Of a stretch of DNA of 10,110 nt, positions 6,473-10,110 are shown in pieces (the first letter of the stretch is position 1; the number at the start of each line of letters is the position of its first letter). The notes beneath the pieces were generated by a model that ran no database searches, had not been told where the DNA came from, and saw only the letters and a program-made list of their open reading frames with translations. Both the position numbers and the translations under genes were made by a program. The stretch is from Actinomycetes bacterium (GTDB lineage: Bacteria; Actinomycetota; Acidimicrobiia; Acidimicrobiales; Microtrichaceae), in assembly GCA_023392475.1 (NCBI GenBank), contig JAEVZA010000091.1, forward strand, positions 1-10,110, read 5' to 3'.

Positions 6473-7351
6473 ATGGCGACCCACACCCCGCGCCGGGCGC
6501 TCCCCGGCGAGACCGTCCTCGTCACCGGCGCGTCGAGCGGCATCGGTCGGACGACCTCGCTGCACCTCGTCGGCCTCGGGTACCGGGTGCTGGCCGGCGT
6601 CCGCCACGCCGCCGACGGCGAGCAGCTCGCCGCCGACGCCACGCGCCCCGACCTCGTCCACCCGCTGATCGTCGACGTCACCGACGCCGAGCAGGTCGCC
6701 GGGGCCGCCACCGCCACCGCCGAGCTGGCGGGGCCGGCCGGGCTCACGGCGCTGTTCTCGAACGCGGGCATCGCGGAGCTGCACGGCGACACGTCCTGCG
6801 AGGGGTGCCCCATCGAGGTGCAGGAGCGCACGATGGCGGTCAACCACTTCGGCGCCGTGCGCGTGACGCAGGCCGTGCTGCCGCAGCTCCGCGCCTCGCG
6901 CGGCCGCATCGTCGTCAACACCGCGCTGATGGCCCGGCTCGCGCTGCCGTTCAACGCCGGCTACGCCGCGTCGAAGAGCGCCCTCGAGGCGTGGATGGAG
7001 ACGCTGCGGCGCGAGGTCGCGCCCCACGGGGTGCACGTCTCGATGGTCGAGGCCGCCGCCATCGCCACGAACCTCACGAGCGACGCCGCCGACGTCACGG
7101 CCGACGGGCCCTACCCGGAGCAGCACGGGTTCCACGAGTCCGCCCAGCGGCGGCTCGCCGCGCACGCGGACGACGCCTCGGTGTCGCCCGAGCGGTTCGC
7201 GGAGCGGGTCGTCGAGGCGATCCAGTCGCCGAGGCCGCGGCGCCGCTACGTGGTGGGCGGCGGCAGCCGCCCGCTCGACGCGCTCTCCCACCTGCCGGCG
7301 GCGGCGCAGGACCGCGTGCTCCGCGCCCTCGTCCGGCGCCCCGCGCGCTGA
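6473..7351 (+). CDS. Short-chain dehydrogenase/reductase with altered active site
   Basis: A 292-residue classical-type SDR expected to interconvert an alcohol and a carbonyl group in the cytoplasm with NAD(P)H. The Rossmann nucleotide loop TGASSGIG is at residues 18-25. Arg44 at the end of the second strand (VLAGVRH) favours NADP(H), NAG is at 97-99, and the YAASK motif gives Tyr164 and Lys168. The catalytic serine normally 13 residues before the tyrosine is replaced by Ala151; the neighbouring Thr150 (VNTALMARL) is the only hydroxyl nearby. The usual PG after the sixth strand is also changed, reading VEAAAIATNL. A CEGC pair (Cys109, Cys112) sits before helix 4. The basic C-terminus (RRRYVVGGGSRPLDAL) resembles retinol/17-beta-hydroxysteroid dehydrogenase-like SDRs. 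The ATG at 6473 follows the TetR stop by 43 bases with no clear ribosome binding site. It probably acts with the P450s, though it could be of reduced or altered activity. Confidence 0.9.
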   Translation: MATHTPRRALPGETVLVTGASSGIGRTTSLHLVGLGYRVLAGVRHAADGEQLAADATRPDLVHPLIVDVTDAEQVAGAATATAELAGPAGLTALFSNAGIAELHGDTSCEGCPIEVQERTMAVNHFGAVRVTQAVLPQLRASRGRIVVNTALMARLALPFNAGYAASKSALEAWMETLRREVAPHGVHVSMVEAAAIATNLTSDAADVTADGPYPEQHGFHESAQRRLAAHADDASVSPERFAERVVEAIQSPRPRRRYVVGGGSRPLDALSHLPAAAQDRVLRALVRRPAR

Positions 7352-7370
7352 GGGCGGCCGGCCCGGGGCG

Positions 7371-7733
7371 TCAGCCCTCGAGGAAGGGCTCGACCCGGTC
7401 CTTGGGCCGCCCGATGATCGCCCTGCCGCCCTTCACGAGCACGGGCCGCTGCAGCAGCTCGGGGTGCTCCGCGAGCACGGCCACCACCTGGTCGGCCGTC
7501 GCCACGTCGTCGTCGGTGAGCCCGAGCTTGGCGAAGTTGGCGTCCCGACGGACCAGGTCCGTGGGCGGGTCCTCGAGCTGGTCCAGGAGCGCCGCGATCT
7601 CGTCGGCCGACGGGCGCTGGGCCTTCAGCAGGTAGCGCCGCTCCTCCACGTCGACCCCCAGGTCGGCGGCCACGGACACCGCGTACTTGGACGTGCTGCA
7701 GTTGGGGTTGTGGAAGATGACGACGTCGGCCAT
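7371..7733 (-). CDS. arsC: ArsC-family arsenate reductase / thioredoxin-fold thiol protein
   Basis: A 120-residue cytoplasmic protein of the glutaredoxin-linked ArsC family (ArsC/YffB/Spx fold). The N-terminal HNPNCSTSK motif places the reactive cysteine at Cys12, as in the E. coli R773-type enzyme. Arginines at 62/63, 96 (LLQRPVLV) and 109 (IIGRP) sit where that enzyme has its arsenate-binding Arg60, Arg94 and Arg107. This supports reduction of arsenate to arsenite, but no arsR, arsenite pump or other ars gene is nearby, so a different thiol function within the family is possible; the gene symbol reflects family only. The ATG at 7733 is set by a TACCGT element six bases upstream on the minus strand. 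Its 3' end is 19 bases from that of the convergent SDR gene. Confidence 0.9.
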   Translation of the reverse strand: MADVVIFHNPNCSTSKYAVSVAADLGVDVEERRYLLKAQRPSADEIAALLDQLEDPPTDLVRRDANFAKLGLTDDDVATADQVVAVLAEHPELLQRPVLVKGGRAIIGRPKDRVEPFLEG

Positions 7734-7739
7734 GGCCCG

Positions 7740-7745
7740 ACGGTA
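7740..7745 (-). promoter_or_regulatory. -10 element for leaderless ArsC-family mRNA
   Basis: Read on the minus strand this is TACCGT, identical to the -10 of the plus-strand P450. It lies exactly six bases (CGGGCC) before the ATG at 7733. No Shine-Dalgarno sequence is present. A possible TTGCGG at 7771-7766 is 20 bases upstream, too far for a confident -35. Confidence 0.5.
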
Positions 7746-7787
7746 GCGGGGGCCGGCGCGACCGTCCGCAACTCGCCGGCGGGGATC

Positions 7788-8666
7788 GTGGCGGCGGTCG
7801 CGGCGGTCACCGCGTGGGGCGGCGGCAACGTCCTCATCGCGGCCGTCCCGATGAACGGCCTCGCCATCGCCTTCCACCGGCTGTGGCTCGGCACGCTGGT
7901 GTACGTCCTCGCCCTCCGAGTGACGGGGCGGTGGCCGACCCTCCGAGCGCTGCGCCTCGGCTGGCAGGGCGGCGTGGCGTTCGGGCTGAACATCGCCACG
8001 TTCTTCGTCGCGATCCACCTGACGAGCGTGGCCAGCGCCACCACGATCAGCGCCCTCCAGCCGATCGCCGTGCTGGGCTTCGCGGCCGCCGTGTTCGGCG
8101 AGCGGATCCGACCTCGGCACGTGGCGGCGACCGTCGTGGCCGTCGGCGGCGTCGCCATGGTCACCTTCGGGGCGACGGGCGTCGGTCGCAGCGACCGGGT
8201 CGGCGACCTCGTCGCCGTGCTCGCGCTGCTCGCGTGGTCGGCGTACTTCGTCACGTCGAAGCGGGCCCGCGCGCACCTGGACACGCTCGAGTACATGACC
8301 GTCCTGAACCTCGTCGCGTTCTTCGTCGTCGCGCCCGTCGCGCTCCTCACCGGCTCGCTCACCGCCTCCGACGGGCACCTGACCGGCACGACGTTCCTCG
8401 CCGTGCTCTGCATCGTGCTCGTGCCCGGATCCGGACACGTCCTCATGAACTGGGCGCACGCGCACGTGACGCTCGTGCTCGCCTCGCTCGTCACGCTCGC
8501 CATGCCCGTGATCTCGGCGGCCGCGGCCGCGGCGTTCATCGACCAGCCGGTCACCGGGGTGCAGGTCGTCGGCATCGTGGTCGTCCTCGCCGCGCTCGCG
8601 TTCGTCATCACCGGCGACGCGCGCGACGGCCGGATGGCGCCGGCCGAGACCGAACCCGCCGGCTGA
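7788..8666 (+). CDS. EamA/DMT-superfamily transporter
   Basis: An integral membrane protein of about 292 residues with ten hydrophobic segments in two EamA repeats (about residues 1-130 and 140-275), the usual architecture and length of drug/metabolite transporters. The first helix contains TAWGGGNVL, matching the A-x-x-W-G-x-N signature at the start of EamA proteins. The first repeat ends in VFGERIRP, the standard E-R-(I/P) motif after helix 4, and the second ends with a helix (VVGIVVVLAALAFVIT) before a short hydrophilic tail. The second repeat's VLLxE-like motif is degenerate (AAFIDQPVTG). Substrate is unknown; relatives export amino acids, nucleotide precursors or drugs. The start is uncertain: GTG 7788 gives a very short N-terminus, while an in-frame GTG at 7710 would overlap the divergent ArsC-family gene by 24 bp. 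A 40-base gap separates it from the glycoside hydrolase. Confidence 0.88.
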   Translation: MAAVAAVTAWGGGNVLIAAVPMNGLAIAFHRLWLGTLVYVLALRVTGRWPTLRALRLGWQGGVAFGLNIATFFVAIHLTSVASATTISALQPIAVLGFAAAVFGERIRPRHVAATVVAVGGVAMVTFGATGVGRSDRVGDLVAVLALLAWSAYFVTSKRARAHLDTLEYMTVLNLVAFFVVAPVALLTGSLTASDGHLTGTTFLAVLCIVLVPGSGHVLMNWAHAHVTLVLASLVTLAMPVISAAAAAAFIDQPVTGVQVVGIVVVLAALAFVITGDARDGRMAPAETEPAG

Positions 8667-8706
8667 CCGCCGTCGGCCCGCCGCCGTGGTGCAAGGATCG
8701 GCGCCC

Positions 8707-10110
8707 ATGATCGACGTCGACGAGCTGCTGCAGGCCATGACCCTCGAGGAGAAGCTCGCCCAGCTGGGCGGGGTGTGGTCGACCCAGCTGGTCGACGACG
8801 AGGGCTTCTCCGACGAGGCGGCCGGTCGCCTGCTGGCGAACGGCGCCGGGCAGGTCACGCGCATCGCGGCGTCGACGGGGCTCCGGCCGCAGGGCCTCGC
8901 GGTCTTCCACAACGAGATCCAGCGGTACCTGCTCGAGGAGACCCGGCTCGCCATCCCGGCGATCATCCACGAGGAGGGCGTCGCCGGGTTCTGCGCCCGC
9001 GACGCGGTCCAGTTCCCGCACGGCATCGGGCTGGCGGCGACGTGGGACCGCGAGCTCGTGCACGACGTGGCGGACCACATCCGCCGCGAGATGGTGGCGG
9101 TCGGCGCCCGCCAGAGCCTCTCGCCCGTGCTCGACGTCGCGCGCGACCCGCGGTGGGGGCGCGTCGAGGAGACCTACGGCGAGGACCCGGTGCTGGCCGG
9201 CGAGATCGGCACCGCCTACGTCCGCGGGCTCCAGGGCGACCGCTGCGACACCGGGGTCGTGGCCACGGCGAAGCACTTCGTCGCGTACGGCCTCTCCGAC
9301 GGCGGGCTCAACCACGGACCCGTGCAGCTCGGCTCGCGCGAGCTGCGGGAGGTCTTCGCCGAGCCCTTCGCGGCCGCCATCCGCGACGGCGCCCTCGGTT
9401 CGGTCATGAACTCCTACGCGTCGATCGACGGGCTCCCGTGCGCGAGCTCCGCGCTGATCCTCGGCGAGCTGCTCCGTGGGGAGCTCGGGTTCTCGGGCAC
9501 CGTCGTCGCGGACTACTTCGCGGTCGACCTGCTCCGCACGCACCACCGCGTCGCGCCGACCAAGGCGGTGGCCGGCGCGAAGGCGCTCCTCGCGGGCATG
9601 GACGTGGAGCTGCCCGCGCTCGACTGCTTCGGCGAGCTCGGTCCGCTGGTCGAGGCGGGCGTGGTGCCGGTCGACGTCGTCGACCGCGCGGTGCGCCGGG
9701 TGCTCCTGCAGAAGGCGGAGCTCGGCCTGTTCGAGCAGCCGTACGTGGACAGCGACGCGGCAGCGGCGGTGTTCGGCACGCCGGCCGGGCGGGCGCTCGC
9801 CCGGCGGGCCGCGACCTCGTCGATCGTGCTGCTCAACAACGACGGCGCCGTGCCGCTCGACCCGGCCGCCCTCGGGACGGTCGCCGTCGTCGGCCCGACG
9901 GCGGACGATCCCCGCCTGCTCGAGGGCGACTACCACTACCCCGCCCACCTCGAGATCATCTACGGCGTCGCGGGCCCCGACGGCGCCGGGGCGACGTCGG
10001 GCGCCGAGCTGCTGCCGCAGGCGGGCGGGGCGTTCGCACCGGGCCCCCACCTGCCGCCGATCGTCACGCCGCTCGCCGGCCTCCGGGACGCCCTGGCGGG
10101 GACGGCGACC
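8707..10110 (+). CDS. Glycoside hydrolase family 3 (beta-glucosidase/beta-xylosidase-like), 3' partial
   Basis: The first 468 codons of a family 3 glycoside hydrolase, continuing past the right edge. The N-terminal TIM barrel is clear: LAIPAIIHEEGVAGF, then LSPVLDVARDPRWGRVEETYGEDP (Asp143 in the substrate pocket), then ATAKHFVAYG with the conserved Lys189-His190. GTVVADYFAVDLL places the catalytic nucleophile at Asp269, with Ala-Asp-Tyr in place of the commoner Ser-Asp-Trp. The second domain begins around residue 375 (SIVLLNNDGAVPLDP). Its acid/base residue is probably outside the window or not identifiable. There is no signal peptide at the ATG, so the enzyme should act in the cytoplasm on imported oligosaccharides or glycosides. 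The start is the ATG at 8707; AAGGA lies 8-12 bases upstream and may be a weak ribosome binding site. The neighbouring transporter could supply a substrate, but nothing in the sequence shows that. Confidence 0.93.
   Translation, partial: MIDVDELLQAMTLEEKLAQLGGVWSTQLVDDEGFSDEAAGRLLANGAGQVTRIAASTGLRPQGLAVFHNEIQRYLLEETRLAIPAIIHEEGVAGFCARDAVQFPHGIGLAATWDRELVHDVADHIRREMVAVGARQSLSPVLDVARDPRWGRVEETYGEDPVLAGEIGTAYVRGLQGDRCDTGVVATAKHFVAYGLSDGGLNHGPVQLGSRELREVFAEPFAAAIRDGALGSVMNSYASIDGLPCASSALILGELLRGELGFSGTVVADYFAVDLLRTHHRVAPTKAVAGAKALLAGMDVELPALDCFGELGPLVEAGVVPVDVVDRAVRRVLLQKAELGLFEQPYVDSDAAAAVFGTPAGRALARRAATSSIVLLNNDGAVPLDPAALGTVAVVGPTADDPRLLEGDYHYPAHLEIIYGVAGPDGAGATSGAELLPQAGGAFAPGPHLPPIVTPLAGLRDALAGTAT

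Noticed and set aside
4542..6668. Plus-strand open frame of 708 codons across P450, TetR and SDR
   Set aside because: It is a shifted frame of real genes, with an Arg/Pro/Ala-rich product without motifs, and it spans three recognisable coding regions.
7352..7370. GGCCGGCC palindrome between the convergent SDR and ArsC-family genes as a bidirectional terminator
   Set aside because: The palindrome is only 8 bp with no loop and no T-run on either side; GC-rich palindromes of this size are common here.
7371..7733. Arsenic resistance operon
   Set aside because: Only the ArsC-family gene is present; there is no ArsR, ArsB/Acr3 or ArsA in the window, and the neighbouring EamA transporter is not an arsenite pump family.

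Overview
The window is about 10 kb of very GC-rich, densely coded DNA. Codon use is dominated by G/C in third positions. Several genes start directly at an ATG placed six bases after a TANNNT element, as in leaderless transcripts, with no Shine-Dalgarno sequence. With two soluble P450s, an EamA transporter and a secreted subtilisin-like protease, this fits Actinomycetota, and I lean towards Acidimicrobiia (Iamia/Ilumatobacter-like). That placement is an inference, since no 16S or marker gene is present. No RNA gene, insertion sequence, CRISPR array or phage gene is visible, and no stretch over 300 bases lacks a gene.

Layout, left to right. (1) The window opens inside an exported subtilisin-family (S8) protease on the + strand; its signal peptide lies to the left of the window. 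(2) A short intergenic region (1445-1532) carries an exact 37-bp copy of the start region of the next gene. (3) A class I/II PLP-dependent aminotransferase follows, coupled through an ATGA overlap to a small two-helix membrane protein of unknown function. (4) A tail-to-tail overlap leads to a minus-strand cytochrome P450 resembling the CYP125/CYP124/CYP142 group. (5) A 109-bp divergent promoter region with two near-identical operator-like repeats separates it from a second, plus-strand P450. (6) This second P450 is followed within 12 and 43 bp by a TetR-family regulator and a short-chain dehydrogenase/reductase, forming an apparent operon. (7) Downstream lie a minus-strand ArsC-family thiol reductase, a divergent EamA/DMT transporter, and the first 468 codons of a family 3 glycoside hydrolase that runs off the right edge.

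The central unit (about 3.2-7.35 kb) is the most coherent: two divergent P450s, a TetR regulator and an SDR. It reads as a regulated module for oxidising a hydrophobic substrate such as a sterol, terpenoid, branched lipid or xenobiotic, with the SDR perhaps acting on an alcohol or ketone made by a P450. No ferredoxin or ferredoxin reductase is encoded here, so electron donors must come from elsewhere. The twin repeats overlap the -35 region of one P450 and abut the -10 of the other, so the adjacent TetR protein probably controls both. The SDR lacks the usual active-site serine. The flanking genes look like ordinary chromosomal genes without an evident link to this module.
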